Origin: an uncultured bacterium
GTDB lineage: Bacteria > Verrucomicrobiota > Kiritimatiellia > PWTM01
NCBI GenBank assembly: GCA_937139365.1
Contig: CAKZPT010000049.1
Coordinates: 1 to 44,241, forward strand
Length of the DNA: 44,241 nucleotides
Direction of reading: 5' to 3'
Part shown: one piece after another, positions 33,801 to 42,127 of the stretch
Numbering within the stretch: the first letter of the stretch is position 1
Layout: every line of letters begins with the position of its first letter
Notes under the pieces: generated by a model
Database searches by the model: none
What the model was told of the DNA's origin: nothing
Seen by the model: the letters and a program-made list of their open reading frames with translations, nothing else
Program-made: the position numbers and the translations under genes

Positions 33801-34705
33801 CCCCCGCCACCTGGCCCGTGCGGCTGGCTCGTTCCTGCTTGCGCATCGCGCTCGGCACCGTCGCGGCGCTGGCGCTGTGGATCGGAGGACTCGGTGTGAC
33901 CGGCGGCGTCGAGGCGAAGTTTTATTATCCGGACCGGTTCGTCTACGCCACCCCCGCCGCCGCCGGCCTGCGATTCGAGGAGGTCTGGTTCGACAGCGCC
34001 GACGGCGCCCGCCTCCACGGCTGGTTTGTTCCGGCGGTCGGAACGGCGAGGGGGACGGTCGTGCACTTCCACGGCAACGCGCAGAACATGACCGCCCACT
34101 TCGCCTTCGTCGACTGGCTGCCGCACCGTGGCTTCAATGTGTTCGCGTTCGACTACCGCGGCTACGGGGCCTCCGAAGGACGGCCCGGCCGGCGGGGCCT
34201 GATCGAAGACGGCCGGGCGGCGATCGAGACGGTCCGTCGCCGTCTCGACGTGGACCCGGACCGCGTCGTGGTCTTCGGGCAAAGCCTGGGCGGGGCCTGC
34301 GCGCTGGCACTGCTCGGGCGGGAACCGGCCCTGGGGGTGCGGGCGGTGGCCGCCGACTCCGCCTTTTTCTCCTACCGGTCAATCGTAGAGGACAAGCTCG
34401 GCGAGCTGCCGGTGCTGGGCTGGTTCCGGCGTCCGCTGGCGCGATGGCTGATCGACGACGAATGGAGCCCGGGCTCGGTCGTGGGGCGCATCGCGCCGAC
34501 CCCATTGCTGCTCCTGCACGGCTCACGCGACCGCGTGATCCCGGCTTCGCATTCGCGACGCCTCTTCGAAGCGGCTGGCGAGCCGAAGACCCTGTGGTTG
34601 ATCCCCGGCCTCGACCACACCGAGGCCATCGTCGACGAGCGCGGGCCATGGCGCGACCGGCTCGTGGACTTCTTCCTGTCGGCCTTGGATGCGCCGCGCA
34701 AATGA
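33797..34705 (+). CDS. Alpha/beta hydrolase with N-terminal membrane anchor
   Basis: A 302-residue serine hydrolase. A hydrophobic segment (about 11-37) anchors it or acts as a signal. The fold is clear: oxyanion region VVHFHGNAQNM (88-98), FAFDYRGYGASEG (116-128), nucleophile elbow GQSLGG with Ser163, acid Asp245 in HGSRDRVIP and His274 in GLDHTE. It resembles the BEM46/Wis2-type and YfhR-like hydrolase family. The start is GTG 33797, overlapping the upstream stop. It ends the Mla operon, so a lipid or acyl ester substrate is plausible but not shown. Confidence 0.88.
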   Translation: MTPATWPVRLARSCLRIALGTVAALALWIGGLGVTGGVEAKFYYPDRFVYATPAAAGLRFEEVWFDSADGARLHGWFVPAVGTARGTVVHFHGNAQNMTAHFAFVDWLPHRGFNVFAFDYRGYGASEGRPGRRGLIEDGRAAIETVRRRLDVDPDRVVVFGQSLGGACALALLGREPALGVRAVAADSAFFSYRSIVEDKLGELPVLGWFRRPLARWLIDDEWSPGSVVGRIAPTPLLLLHGSRDRVIPASHSRRLFEAAGEPKTLWLIPGLDHTEAIVDERGPWRDRLVDFFLSALDAPRK

Positions 34706-34759
34706 TGTTCCGTCGCGCCCGCCCGCCCTTTCTTGAGCGGCGGCCGACAGGACCGTAGC

Positions 34760-35698
34760 GCGGACCTCGCCCGGATTCCACCCCGCCTGTACACGTCCCC
34801 TTTGCCGGACTACGATTACGACCGGCTCGATTATGGGATGACCATCGGGATCGAACGCACCCCCGGCGGCACGATCTGGGCCTGCTGGGTGGCCGGCGGG
34901 GACGATCCGAAGGCGTTTTTCGCGCTGCCCACGAGCGACGACCAAGGCGAAACCTGGTCGAAACCGCATGCACCAATCCCGACGACGACCGGCCGTACTG
35001 GTCGGCCCCACGCCGGATCTGGCGCGGAGGGATGTTGAACAAGCCGATCGTCCTGTCCGGCGACGAATGCGTGCTGCCGGTGTACCTCAACCAGGTTCCG
35101 GCCTTCGGCCTCTTTCGCGATGTGTTCCGGGAATTGGACCCGTTGCGCGGCGCCCACATGTTCGTCTCGACCGACGCCGGCCAGACGTGACAACGGCGCG
35201 GCGGCCCGGTGAAGTTTTCCAACCCCGACTGGATCGAGCACATGTTCGTCGAGCGCCGCGACGGCAGTATCTGGATGCTGGCGCGCACGAAAACCGGCAT
35301 CCTGCAATCCTTCTCGACCGATCGAGAGCGGACCTGGTCGGAGCCGACTCCGCTGGAGGGCGTTGGGCACCCCAACGCGCGCTTTTTCATCCGCCGGCTT
35401 CGTCGGCGCGCATCCTGCTGGTCAAGCACGGCGACGCGATGGCGTCGCATCGGGGCCGCATGAAGCTCAGCGCGTGGCTCTCCGAGGACAACGACCGGAG
35501 CCGGCGGGGCGGCTTGGTACTGGACAACCGCCCCGGCGTCTCCTATCCCGACGGCTTCCAGGCGTCGGACGGGACCATCTTCATCTCCCACGACCGCAAC
35601 CGGGCGACCGACGGCGAGATTCTGATGGCGCGGTTCGTCGAACAGGACGTGCTGGCCGGCCGGCCTGCGAGCGCCATCACGGTCCCCCGCTGCGGCGT
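34760..35698 (+). pseudogene. BNR/Asp-box sialidase-family pseudogene
   Basis: Remnant of a secreted sialidase-like six-bladed propeller, split over three frames. Segment A (about 34784-34975) reads [19 protein letters not shown] and ends with Asp-box SDDQGETW. Segment B (about 34975-35395) reads [37 protein letters not shown], a second Asp-box STDAGQT whose conserved Trp codon is now TGA (35188-35190), then VKFSNPDWIEHMFVERRDG and a third Asp-box STDRERTW. Segment C (about 35395-35698) reads ILLVKHGDAMASHRG and continues NRPGVSYPDGFQASDGTIF. There are thus at least two frameshifts and one nonsense mutation, and the N-terminus with its signal peptide is missing. The spacing between segments A and B suggests a deletion there. 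Confidence 0.8.
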
Positions 35699-35759
35699 TA
35701 GCCAGCCTTTGGGCCCGAGCCGTGCGCCAGGTTTGATCCGCGGCTTCTGCGGGCCCGCG

Positions 35760-37613
35760 CTACGCGGCCGCCTGTGCCAACGGCGGCATCGGGCAGTCGA
35801 GCGCTTCGGAAATCGCGCGGATCAGTTCGTACTCGCCGGACGTCAGCTCGCCGTCCACCGCCGCCGCATCGCCGCAGGCGAGCAGAATGCGGCGGCGGAT
35901 TTCGTGCGCCGCCTCTGCCAGCTGTTCGAGCGCCGCGTCGATTTCCTCCACCGCCGGATCCGCCGGCGGCCCTTTGGCCTGCCAGCCGAGCCGCGCCAGC
36001 CCCGTCTCGAACGCGCGCCGGATCTCTTCCTCCTCCGTCCGGCCGCGCCGCGCTACGCCCGCAATCAACGTTTCGATCTCCGCCCGCACCGCCGACGCCG
36101 TCCGATGCCGCACCGCCGCCGCCGGGCGCGCGGCGGCTACCAGTTGCCGCCGGACCACCATCGCTAGGGCGTATTCGAACAAATCGAGCCGGCGGTCCGC
36201 ACGGAGAATCCCGTCGAGGCGGCGAACAAACGCCTCCTGCTCGGACGGCGGCAGCGTCCGCAACGCCGGCGCAGCCAGCTCGACCAGCGGCAACCGTTGA
36301 AGAGGTTCGATCGCGTTCAGATGCCGCCCCAGCGCTTGCATGGCTGCTGAGGCCGCTGAGTCGGCCGCCACCATTTCGAACTGGCGGCGTCGCGTGTCGG
36401 GGTCGCCCCCGCCCGCGGTCAATGCGAGGGCGTAGATGAGTCCCCGCGCGCCGGCCGGAGAACGCGCCGCAGCCGGCAGTTCCGGCGGCAGGCCGGCCAG
36501 CATCGCTTGCACCAGCTCGAGTTGGGCGGGGGTTACGGTCCCCGCCAAACCGATCGCGGTCTCCGGAGCCAGGCCCGCCATGGTGGGCGGTCTGGCCGGA
36601 AGCGGCGACGGGGCGACGGCGGTCGTCGGCCCGCCAGGCTCCAGCCGCCGAATGCGCTCCTGCAACGGTGGATGGGTCGCGAACCATGCGACCCAGGACC
36701 GCCCCAGCGCGTTGCAGAAAAACAGGTGGCTGGCCTCTGCCGCGTGGTCGTCCTGCACCAGCGCGCCCGCCGCCGCAACCTTCCGTAGCGCGGAGGCCAG
36801 TCCCGCCGGATTCCGCGTGAACTGCGCCGCCGCCGCGTCGGCCAGAAACTCCCGCTGGCGCGAGACCGCCGCCTTGATCAGCGCGGCGACGAAAACGCCG
36901 ATGGAACCGATGACCCACAGGCCGGCGCCCGCCAACAGGAGCGGCAGGGGGTTGTTTCGATCGGACCGCCTTCGGACCCGCCCCCCCCGCAACGCGGCTC
37001 GCACGAGCGTCCGCCCGATGAGCGCCAGCAGTAGGATGCCGTGCAGCACGCCCATCAGCCGCAGGTTCAGCCGCATGTCGCCGTAGAGGATGTGGCTGAA
37101 CTCGTGGGCGACAACGCCCTGCAATTCGTCGCGCGACAGGCGCTCCAGCGCGCCACGCGTGAGTCCGATCACGGCGTCGCGCGGTCCGAACCCCGCTGCG
37201 AACGCGTTGATGCCCTCCTCTGCGTCGAGAACATACACGTGGGGCACCGGCAGCCCGGCGGCCAGCGCCATTTCCTCCACCACATTCAGGGCGCGACGTT
37301 CGGCCGGATCCGACGTCGCCGGATCCAGACGGCGGCCGCCCAGCATCCGCGCCACGACCTCGCCGCCGCGCAGGAGCTGGACGGTCTTCCACGCCGTGCC
37401 GAGTCCGACGACGCCGGCCACAGCGCCGGCCACGGAAAGCAACAGGTTGGGCTGCCACAGCGTCGCGCGAGACTTCGCCGGGTCAGGGGCGCCAAAAAGC
37501 AGCAGGACGAAGAGGTAGATCGCCGCGACGATGCCGGCGACGGCCAGCGCATACAGGACCACCAGCCACACCGTGTTTCGCTGGGCCCGGTCCTGCAGGC
37601 CGAAGAAATCCAT
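35760..37613 (-). CDS. M48-family membrane metalloprotease (HtpX-like) with C-terminal extension
   Basis: A 617-residue zinc protease of the inner membrane. Two membrane spans lie at about 15-40 and 55-72, the zinc motif HEFSH at 170-174, further spans at about 185-260, and the third zinc ligand Glu in REFLADAAAAQFTRNP near 265. THPPLQERIRRLEP near 320 is typical of the M48 family. The C-terminal half (about 330-617) is helical and ends with a TerB-like segment (ILLACGDAAAVDGELTSGEY). I chose ATG 37613 because MDFF-x2-QD-x-AQRNT is how these proteins usually begin; ATG 37631 adds six residues. It follows lemA by 42 bp, and LemA/M48 pairs are common. It is convergent with the sialidase remnant. 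Confidence 0.92.
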   Translation of the reverse strand: MDFFGLQDRAQRNTVWLVVLYALAVAGIVAAIYLFVLLLFGAPDPAKSRATLWQPNLLLSVAGAVAGVVGLGTAWKTVQLLRGGEVVARMLGGRRLDPATSDPAERRALNVVEEMALAAGLPVPHVYVLDAEEGINAFAAGFGPRDAVIGLTRGALERLSRDELQGVVAHEFSHILYGDMRLNLRLMGVLHGILLLALIGRTLVRAALRGGRVRRRSDRNNPLPLLLAGAGLWVIGSIGVFVAALIKAAVSRQREFLADAAAAQFTRNPAGLASALRKVAAAGALVQDDHAAEASHLFFCNALGRSWVAWFATHPPLQERIRRLEPGGPTTAVAPSPLPARPPTMAGLAPETAIGLAGTVTPAQLELVQAMLAGLPPELPAAARSPAGARGLIYALALTAGGGDPDTRRRQFEMVAADSAASAAMQALGRHLNAIEPLQRLPLVELAAPALRTLPPSEQEAFVRRLDGILRADRRLDLFEYALAMVVRRQLVAAARPAAAVRHRTASAVRAEIETLIAGVARRGRTEEEEIRRAFETGLARLGWQAKGPPADPAVEEIDAALEQLAEAAHEIRRRILLACGDAAAVDGELTSGEYELIRAISEALDCPMPPLAQAAA

Positions 37614-37655
37614 CGCGCGCGCGGCGGACATGGCGGGGCGGGCGCGGCAGCCCGC

Positions 37656-38243
37656 TCAGAAGCGGACCTGGGGCGCCTCGCGCTCGGCCGTCTGGGTGAT
37701 TTCGAACAGCTCCGCCGGGCGAAAGCCAAGCGCACCGGCGACCAGGACGGCCGGGAAGACCTCCCGAGCGGTGTTGTATTGCATCACGGCATCGTTGTAG
37801 GCCTGGCGCGCGAAGGCGACCTTGTTCTCGGTCGAAGAGAGCTCCTCCATCAGCCGGGCCATTTGCTGGTCTGCCTTGAGGTTGGGGTACTGCTCGACGA
37901 CGACGAGCAGCCGCCCGAGCGCGCCCGTCAGGGCCGATTCGGCGCCGGAGAGGTCGCGCATCGCGCCGGCCTCGCCGGGCCGGGCGGCGGCCGCTTGTTC
38001 GGCGGTCACGGCGCGGGCGCGCGCAGCGATGACGGCCTCGAGGGTCTGGCGTTCGTGGGCGAGGTAGCCCTTGGCCGTCTCGACGAGGTTCGGGATCAGA
38101 TCGTGGCGGCGCTTGAGCTGGACGTCGATCTGGGAGAAGGCGTTCTTGTAGCGGTTGCGGAGCGTGACGAGCCGGTTGTAGACGCCGACGACGAAGAACA
38201 CCACGACGGCGACGATGGCCAGCAGCACAACCCATCCGGGCAT
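37656..38243 (-). CDS. lemA: LemA family protein
   Basis: A 195-residue membrane-anchored helical protein. The N-terminal span is at about 5-20. The family core follows: YNRLVTLRNRYKNAFSQIDV then LKRRHDLIPNLVETAKGY (about 22-60), and LVVVEQYPNLKADQQMARLMEELSSTENKVAFARQAYN (about 112-150). It ends FPAVLVAGALGFRPAELFEI. ATG 38243 has GGAGGAGAGG 7 nt upstream. It is the first gene of the lemA-M48 unit. The biochemical role of LemA proteins is not known. Confidence 0.95.
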   Translation of the reverse strand: MPGWVVLLAIVAVVVFFVVGVYNRLVTLRNRYKNAFSQIDVQLKRRHDLIPNLVETAKGYLAHERQTLEAVIAARARAVTAEQAAAARPGEAGAMRDLSGAESALTGALGRLLVVVEQYPNLKADQQMARLMEELSSTENKVAFARQAYNDAVMQYNTAREVFPAVLVAGALGFRPAELFEITQTAEREAPQVRF

Positions 38244-38615
38244 GTCAGACCTCTCCTCCGGTTCACGCGGGGAGCGTTCGTGCGTTCGGTCAAATGATGG
38301 AACGCCGTCCGGCGGCGGTCAAGCCGCCACTCCACCGCCGCGCCGTTCCTCCACTCGAGGCCCCGCGGCACAACGAGGCCCCAAAACCCAGCACCAGCGC
38401 TCTGCGACAGCGCGCTCGATGCGCGCTACAAGGGCGCCAACGGCAGCAACTCTTCCCTTCACGCCTCGCGCGGCAGGCCGCGCTCGGAAAGCAGACAGCT
38501 TCGTTCGCATACGGCGTTTCATCCCGCCCGCTCCTGAGGAAGTGGCATTCGGCCGGCCAAACTGTGCGCATACCACAGCCCGGCCATCCTCCTACCTCAC
38601 GCCCGCATCCTCGCC
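38244..38615. other. Gene-free stretch between lemA and the third EF-hand gene
   Basis: No supported gene in 372 bp. An 85-codon frame on - (38319-38576) lacks a ribosome binding site and family features. Two GC-rich inverted repeats occur (GGCGG-TCAAG-CCGCC near 38317 and GCGCGG-CAGG-CCGCGC near 38467), without T-runs. The lemA promoter presumably lies at its left end but cannot be placed. Confidence 0.4.
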
Positions 38616-38990
38616 TCACTTTCTCGGATAGTCGTCCCATTCCTTGCGGAGCAGGATGCCGCTGCCATCGTTGTCGGCCTCGCGGAAAATCCGCTGCAGA
38701 CGTTTTAGGTCCTTCGCTGGCATCACCGCGGCATGGGGATCGGCGGCGTTGCGGCCCGCGGCCGCCACGTGCGCCTTTAGGAACTCGTCCCACGTCACGC
38801 CCCCGTCCTTGTCGAGGTCCAGTTGGTCAAACGTCAGGGCGGCGGATTTTTTCCCTGATTCGGGCGGCGACTCCGCCGGCGGCGGCTCAGGAGGAGGGGT
38901 GGCGTCTGGCTTGGGCGCCTTGCGGCCCTGGGCAACTGCACTTCCGATCGCAAGGAGGAGGCTCGCCGCTACGACAATCCCGGTCTTCAT
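38616..38990 (-). CDS. Secreted EF-hand protein
   Basis: A 124-residue protein: signal peptide (1-20, ending AVA), a Pro/Glu-rich linker (21-48) and a pair of EF-hands. Loop 1 is D58-L-D60-K-D62-G...E69; loop 2 is D106-N-D108-G-S110-G...E117; both are canonical 12-residue calcium loops. ATG 38990 follows TAGGAG about 10 nt upstream. It is the third secreted EF-hand protein of the window, the shortest and the least low-complexity. It is divergent from the CsgG-like gene. Confidence 0.82.
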   Translation of the reverse strand: MKTGIVVAASLLLAIGSAVAQGRKAPKPDATPPPEPPPAESPPESGKKSAALTFDQLDLDKDGGVTWDEFLKAHVAAAGRNAADPHAAVMPAKDLKRLQRIFREADNDGSGILLRKEWDDYPRK

Positions 38991-39057
38991 GGCATCGCAC
39001 TCCTAACCATTGGATGATGCTGTTTTCCGGCATCCGAGTCAACTCCCGAATCGGCGT

Positions 39058-39089
39058 TTGACAACGCGGCGATTGCGGAGATGTTGTCA
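39058..39089 (+). promoter_or_regulatory. Promoter/operator region of the CsgG-like gene
   Basis: A consensus -35 box TTGACA (39058-39063) is present, but the -10 is weak (TGTTGT at 39082-39087, 18-bp spacer). The -35 overlaps an inverted repeat TGACAAC (39059-39065)/GTTGTCA (39083-39089), 7 bp perfect, which may be a repressor or activator site. Confidence 0.35.
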
Positions 39090-39130
39090 GGACTATGGGC
39101 GCGGAGGGAGCACGCGGAGGGTTGATCCGT

Positions 39131-40096
39131 ATGACGAGCGTCGTGCGATTTGCGGCGTCGGTGTTGATCGCCGCGGCAGCCGCCCGGGCGCAGGGGCCGG
39201 CGGTGGCGCCGCCCAAGGGCGAACGGCCGGCTGCCCGGTTGGGCGAATACAGGGGCCTGAAGCACGCCATCGGCTGCAAGGGCTTTGTCAACGAGTCGGG
39301 CTGGCGCGGCCACTGGGAGCTGGGCGAAAACCTGACGATCATGCTGGAGTCCGCGCTGCAGGACACCGGCCGGTTCGTCCTGGTGGAACGGGAGCGGCTG
39401 CGGGACGTGCTGACCGAACAGGACTTGGCCGCCAGCGGCCGGGCAGCGGGGGCGTCAAAGGTCGCGCAGACGGGGCTGGTTCGCCCCGCCCGATACCTCG
39501 CCACCGGAGCGGTGACCGATGTCACGGAGGGCCAGCAAGGGCTTGGCGGCGGCGTCAACATCCGCGGGATCCGCCTCGGCGGCACCCGTTCGGAGGCCAG
39601 CCTGACCGTGATCGTTAAGTTGATCGACACCACGACCGGCGAGATCGTCGCCAAGGAGAAGGTCACTGGGAAGGCGGGCCGCACGGGCCTGACGGGGGGC
39701 CTGACCGTTCGGGGGGTCTCGGCCGACCTCGGCGGCTTCGTGAAAACGCCGTTGGGGGAGGCCGCGCAGGACTGCATCAACCAGGCGGCGGCCATCATCG
39801 CTCGGAAGATGGAGGAGTTCCCCTTCGAGGGCAGCGTGATCAAGACCGGCGACGACGGGCTGGTCATCGTCAACCGCGGCGCGCAATACGGGCTTCAGCC
39901 CGGCCAGGAACTCCAACTAGTCCGGCCGGGCCAAGTGCTGCTGGATCCGGACACCGGCGAGGTGCTGGAGCGGGAACAGGGCCGGCCGATCGGGCGCCTG
40001 CGGGTGGCGCGGGTGACGGAGAAGGTCGCCTACTGCGAGCCGGTCGAAGGCGAGGCGCGCCCCGGACCTGGCACGACGGTCATCCTGCCGCGGTAG
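39131..40096 (+). CDS. CsgG/curli-assembly-like exported protein
   Basis: A 321-residue protein with a signal peptide (1-21, ending ARA). The CsgG-like domain (about 40-240) has NLTIMLESALQDTGRFVLVERERLRDVLTEQDL, the stretch typical of CsgG-family proteins that begins the domain after the first strand. RYLATGAVTDV and VIVKLIDTTTGEIVAKEKV follow. The C-terminal region (about 240-321) reads VIKTGDDGLVIVNRG and PGTTVILPR, resembling the small beta-domain often appended in these proteins. CsgG forms an outer-membrane channel, but this family also includes non-channel periplasmic proteins, and there are no curli genes nearby. ATG 39131 has GGAGGG 9 nt upstream. Confidence 0.8.
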   Translation: MTSVVRFAASVLIAAAAARAQGPAVAPPKGERPAARLGEYRGLKHAIGCKGFVNESGWRGHWELGENLTIMLESALQDTGRFVLVERERLRDVLTEQDLAASGRAAGASKVAQTGLVRPARYLATGAVTDVTEGQQGLGGGVNIRGIRLGGTRSEASLTVIVKLIDTTTGEIVAKEKVTGKAGRTGLTGGLTVRGVSADLGGFVKTPLGEAAQDCINQAAAIIARKMEEFPFEGSVIKTGDDGLVIVNRGAQYGLQPGQELQLVRPGQVLLDPDTGEVLEREQGRPIGRLRVARVTEKVAYCEPVEGEARPGPGTTVILPR

Positions 40097-40201
40097 ACCC
40101 TCACCCCGCCGCCGTCACGCCGTTCCTGTCCGGCTAGCAGTACGGTTGGCCGAGCGATTTCCTCCTCCGCCGTGAGGGCGTCGCCTGCCACGTCGGCGCA
40201 C

Positions 40202-40230
40202 TTAACATGTCAAGAGATACCGCTTAAGAA
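40202..40230 (+). promoter_or_regulatory. Candidate leaderless promoter of nrfHA
   Basis: TTAACA (40202-40207), a 17-bp spacer and TAAGAA (40225-40230), ending 9 nt before ATG 40240, with no Shine-Dalgarno sequence in between. The -35 lies in a near-palindrome TTAACATGTCAA (40202-40213). Confidence 0.45.
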
Positions 40231-40239
40231 GACGGCCTG

Positions 40240-40725
40240 ATGCAAGCCAGAGGCGAGGCGGCATGGGCAGTTGGAGCGGGGCGGGCGTCGTGGGCCGCCG
40301 TGGGCCTCGGCGTGATCGTCGGGCTCGGTGGCTTTACGGTCCACTATGCGGAGGGGCTTTCCTACCTGGGCAACGACCCGCGCGCCTGCGCAAACTGCCA
40401 CGTCATGCGCGACCACTACGATTCCTGGGTGAAGGGCAGCCACCACCACGTCGCCACCTGCAACGACTGCCATCTGCCGCGCGGGTTTCTGGAGAAGTAC
40501 GCGGCCAAGGTCCGCAACGGCTGGAACCATTCCCGCGCGTTCACGCTGCAGAACTTTCCGGAGCCGATTCGGATCACGCCGGCCAACCTGGTCGAACTGC
40601 AGCACAACTGCATCCGGTGCCATCGCGACATGGCCGGCCTGATCGCGGGGCACGTGGACGCCGAGTTGGGGTCGGCCCGCTGCACGGACTGCCACCGCTC
40701 GGCCGGCCATTTCGAGCTGCGATGA
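40240..40725 (+). CDS. nrfH: Cytochrome c nitrite reductase small subunit (tetraheme quinol dehydrogenase)
   Basis: A 161-residue membrane-anchored tetraheme cytochrome c of the NapC/NrfH family that passes electrons from menaquinol to NrfA. The N-terminal anchor is at about 17-35. Four CxxCH motifs are at Cys50, Cys74, Cys124 and Cys148. The first is followed by V-M (CANCHVM), matching the NrfH heme-1 pattern in which a nearby Met serves as axial ligand. It is followed 13 bp later by nrfA, so the two form the membrane-bound NrfHA complex. ATG 40240 has no clear ribosome binding site but fits a leaderless promoter. Confidence 0.95.
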   Translation: MQARGEAAWAVGAGRASWAAVGLGVIVGLGGFTVHYAEGLSYLGNDPRACANCHVMRDHYDSWVKGSHHHVATCNDCHLPRGFLEKYAAKVRNGWNHSRAFTLQNFPEPIRITPANLVELQHNCIRCHRDMAGLIAGHVDAELGSARCTDCHRSAGHFELR

Positions 40726-40738
40726 GGAGGCGCCCGAC

Positions 40739-42127
40739 ATGATCCGAAGGACCGCGCTCAACCTTGCCATTTTCGCGGGTACCGCGGCCGCGACCGCCGC
40801 GGTGACCGCGTTGCTGTTGAACATCCATCAGCGGAAGCTGGAGGCGCGCGACACGGTGTTTCGCGTGGTGGAGATCGGCGAGGACACGCTCGACGCGGCG
40901 GTCTGGGGCCGCAACTTCCCCCGCCAGTACGACGGCTGGCTGCGCACCGGCGACACGAACCGGACACGCTATGGCGGCAGCGAGGCGTTCTCCCACCTCG
41001 ACACGCAACCGGCGCTGCGGACGATCTTCGCCGGCCATGCGTTCGCCGCCGACTACCGCGAGGAACGCGGCCACATGTACTCGCTGTCCGACCAGAAGCT
41101 GACCGAGCGCGCGCAGAAGTTCAAACAGTCGGGCGCCTGTCTCCACTGCCACGCCGGCGGGATGGGCCACGTCTACCGCTCACAGGGTGGCGGTGATCTG
41201 CTGGTCGGTTTCACCAACGTCTGCCGCATGCCGCTGGCCGAGGCATGGAACCTTGTCGAGCATCCGGTGACCTGCGTCGACTGCCACGACCCGGCGACGA
41301 TGGCTCTCCGCATCTCGCGGCCGGCGTTGCTCAACGGGTTGGCCGTGCTGGCCGCCACCGAGGCGCCGGTGCCGTCGGTGCCCAGCATCGAGCGTTGGCG
41401 CCGGGAGGGCCGGCGGGGAACCTACGACCCCAACCGCGAGGCGTCCCGGCAGGAGATGCGGTCGCTGGTCTGCGCGCAATGCCACGTCGAGTACTACTTC
41501 AAAGGCGAAGGCAGACTGCTGACCTATCCCTGGCACAAGGGACTGCGCGCGGGGGAAATCCTGGAGTATTATGACGCGATGGACTTTGCCGATTGGACCC
41601 ATGCCACCAGCGGCGCTCGGGTGGTCAAGGCCCAGCACCCCGAGTTCGAGCTGTGGAATCAGGGGGTCCACGCCCGGGCTGGAGTTGCCTGCGCCGACTG
41701 TCACATGCCCTACAAACGCGAAGGGGCGATGAAGGTCTCCGACCATCACGTGCGCAGTCCGCTGCTCAACGTCGCGCGCGCCTGCCTGCCCTGCCATCAT
41801 GCGACCGAGACGGAAATGCTCGAACGCGCGGAGTCCGTCCAGCGGCGCACCCGCGCGATGATGGACCGGGCGATGGCCGCGGTGGCCGAGCTGATCGGGG
41901 ACATTGCGGCGGCACGGGCGGCCGGCGCGACGGACGAGCAGTTGGCCACCGCCCGCGACCTGCAGCGCAAGGCCCAGTGGCGGCTGGACTTCATCAACGC
42001 CGAGAACTCGATGGGGTTTCACGCGCCCGCGGAGGCGGTGCTCGTTCTGGGCGAGGCGGTCGACTTCGCCCGCCAGGGCCAACTGACGTTGCGCGGGCGC
42101 GCCTCCGCGGAAAAGGCCACGCCTTGA
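40739..42127 (+). CDS. nrfA: Cytochrome c nitrite reductase catalytic subunit (ammonia-forming)
   Basis: A 462-residue periplasmic pentaheme enzyme that reduces nitrite to ammonium. An N-terminal hydrophobic segment (about 8-28) acts as signal or anchor. Five heme motifs: CLHCH (134-138), CVDCH (179-183), CAQCH (245-249), CADCH (318-322) and CLPCH (349-353). The diagnostic K-x-Q-H is at 297-300 (KAQHPEFELW). Many NrfA enzymes have CxxCK at the catalytic first heme; here it is CxxCH, so the proximal ligand would be His as in the CxxCH NrfA group. It is slightly shorter than E. coli NrfA (478). Cotranscribed with nrfH; its stop overlaps the next small lipoprotein gene. Confidence 0.95.
   Translation: MIRRTALNLAIFAGTAAATAAVTALLLNIHQRKLEARDTVFRVVEIGEDTLDAAVWGRNFPRQYDGWLRTGDTNRTRYGGSEAFSHLDTQPALRTIFAGHAFAADYREERGHMYSLSDQKLTERAQKFKQSGACLHCHAGGMGHVYRSQGGGDLLVGFTNVCRMPLAEAWNLVEHPVTCVDCHDPATMALRISRPALLNGLAVLAATEAPVPSVPSIERWRREGRRGTYDPNREASRQEMRSLVCAQCHVEYYFKGEGRLLTYPWHKGLRAGEILEYYDAMDFADWTHATSGARVVKAQHPEFELWNQGVHARAGVACADCHMPYKREGAMKVSDHHVRSPLLNVARACLPCHHATETEMLERAESVQRRTRAMMDRAMAAVAELIGDIAAARAAGATDEQLATARDLQRKAQWRLDFINAENSMGFHAPAEAVLVLGEAVDFARQGQLTLRGRASAEKATP

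Noticed and set aside
35188-35190. TGA in the sialidase remnant as a recoded Trp or selenocysteine codon
   Set aside because: The same region also carries two frameshifts and lacks its N-terminus, and all other genes in the window use TGA as a stop, so simple decay explains it.
40202-40213. FNR/CRP-type site upstream of nrfH (TTAACATGTCAA)
   Set aside because: The half-sites are two bases too close for the TTGAT-N4-ATCAA pattern; the bases are better explained as part of the -35 region.
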